DNA of 64,000 nucleotides from Chryseolinea soli (lineage in GTDB: Bacteria; Bacteroidota; Bacteroidia; Cytophagales; Cyclobacteriaceae), in the NCBI RefSeq assembly GCF_003589925.1, contig NZ_CP032382.1, forward strand, positions 6,758,001 through 6,822,000, read 5' to 3'. Shown here in pieces: positions 63,409 through 64,000 of the stretch. Numbering within the stretch: the stretch's first letter is position 1; every line of letters starts with the position of its first letter. The translations under genes were made by a program, and so were the position numbers. Below the pieces are notes generated by a model that saw nothing but the letters and a program-made list of their open reading frames with translations, ran no database searches and was not told the origin of the DNA.

Positions 63409-63457
63409 AGGCTTTGTATGCTCAGTATTACCCAAGCACGCGTCTGTCCTGTTTGAA

Positions 63458-63853
63458 TTACTTCACGTGTTTGTTCACGACTTTAGCCAATTCGAACATG
63501 GAGATCTGATCTTTGCCACCGAAAATGGCTTTCAGCTTCACGTCGCCGTTGATCATTCTTCTGTTCTTCTTGTCCTGAAGATTGTTCTTCTTGATGTAGT
63601 CCCAGATCTTTTTGATGATCTCTGTTCTGGGGATGGCTTTGGTGCCGATCACTTCAGAAAGGGCTGCGCTGGGAGTCAGAGGAACCATGAAGGCTGCGTT
63701 GGGTTTTCTTTTTGCTGCTTTCTTAGGAGCTTTCTTGGCTGCTTTTTTAGGAGCGGCCTTCTTTGCGGCCTTCTTGGGAGCTGCTTTCTTTGCCGCTTTT
63801 TTAGCGGACTTCTTCGCAGCTTTCTTAGCTGCTTTTTTCGCTGTTTTTGCCAT
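63458..63853 (-). CDS. SWIB-domain protein with Lys/Ala-rich histone-like N-terminal tail
   Basis: The 131-aa protein has a basic tail of about 50 residues built from AAKKA/APKKA units, followed by a single SWIB/MDM2-like domain (about 55-128: MVPLTPSAALSEVIG, RTEIIKKIWDYIKKNNLQDKKN in part, IFGGKDQISMFELAKVVNKH). In eukaryotes SWIB is part of chromatin remodellers; bacterial versions in Chlamydiae and Bacteroidota are assumed to act on the nucleoid. The tail and leader are shared with the 25-residue gene at 19340. The AT-rich region to the window end is its probable promoter. Confidence 0.92.
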   Translation of the reverse strand: MAKTAKKAAKKAAKKSAKKAAKKAAPKKAAKKAAPKKAAKKAPKKAAKRKPNAAFMVPLTPSAALSEVIGTKAIPRTEIIKKIWDYIKKNNLQDKKNRRMINGDVKLKAIFGGKDQISMFELAKVVNKHVK

Positions 63854-64000
63854 AGCGTTTTTGAATTTTAGAGTTAATTAATAATTACTTAAAATGTTAT
63901 GGTTCACACTTTGCTGTGAATATACTATATTTTGAATCACACTTACAATTTTCATCTTTTTCTCACTGTGTTTTACACCCTCCGCGACGTTCATTTTCCC
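63854..64000. other. AT-rich upstream region of the SWIB gene
   Basis: No gene is visible. The last bases before the ATG (minus-strand CAAAAACGCT) match the leader of the 25-residue tail gene. No clear TAnnTTTG box was found. Confidence 0.4.

Overview
The window looks like chromosomal DNA from a Bacteroidota bacterium, most likely a member of the order Cytophagales; the genus is inference. The signs are: type IX secretion (T9SS) sorting domains on two proteins, a DUF5103 T9SS plug homologue, Lys/Ala-rich histone-H1-like tails with a SWIB protein, DUF2911/DUF3276/DUF1501/DUF1800 families, LytS/LytTR signalling, genes without clear Shine-Dalgarno sequences, and Bacteroidota-type promoter boxes (TTTG-N20-TAnnTTTG before smc). 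Base composition is fairly even and most of the window is ordinary core genome. No phage, insertion sequence, rRNA, tRNA or CRISPR array was recognised.

Layout. 1-5852 (minus): a truncated TlpA-like thiol reductase gene, gatB, two paralogous small coiled-coil genes and alaS. 6023-10726 (plus): two tandem M23 peptidases, a CapA-like phosphoesterase, a MerR regulator and dprA. 10730-12269 (minus): a TPR protein and HMG-CoA lyase. 12462-18075 (plus): DUF1800, DUF1501 (Tat signal plus T9SS tail), an outer-membrane barrel and a lipoprotein. 18173-20073 (plus): murB and two small basic proteins, followed by three extragenic hairpins. 20307-24515: dCMP deaminase, a secreted-protein cluster (DUF2911, unknown, DUF1080), a META lipoprotein, a long palindromic repeat and a sorbosone-dehydrogenase-like propeller. 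24666: ABC-F ATPase.

26713-31020 (minus) is the most interesting regulatory locus. It holds an ECF sigma factor, a 594-aa protein with a cytoplasmic N-terminus, one inner-membrane helix and a C-terminal outer-membrane-type barrel (resembling the dual membrane-spanning anti-sigma factors described in Bacteroides), an LVIVD lipoprotein and a small barrel protein. Two near-identical ECF-type promoters (CCAAC-N16-GTGTCTAA) precede the sigma gene and the lipoprotein gene, which suggests a self-contained envelope-sensing circuit.

31100-37627: DUF5103 T9SS plug, an orphan Cas6-family protein without any CRISPR array, ychF, DUF3276, DUF58, a ferredoxin and a LuxC-like acyl-CoA reductase. 37624-50360 (minus): a small SprB-like secreted protein and a 4136-aa giant surface protein with 24 tandem 98-residue repeats and a gliding-motility/T9SS type B C-terminus. 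50501-56736: a small membrane protein, smc and a secreted unknown. 56742-60224 (minus): an MFS transporter, an ARPP-1-like protein and a VWA protein. 60406-63092 (plus): a TPR-LytS histidine kinase and its LytTR regulator. 63100-63853: a MITE-like inverted repeat, a bidirectional terminator and a SWIB-domain protein with a histone-like tail.
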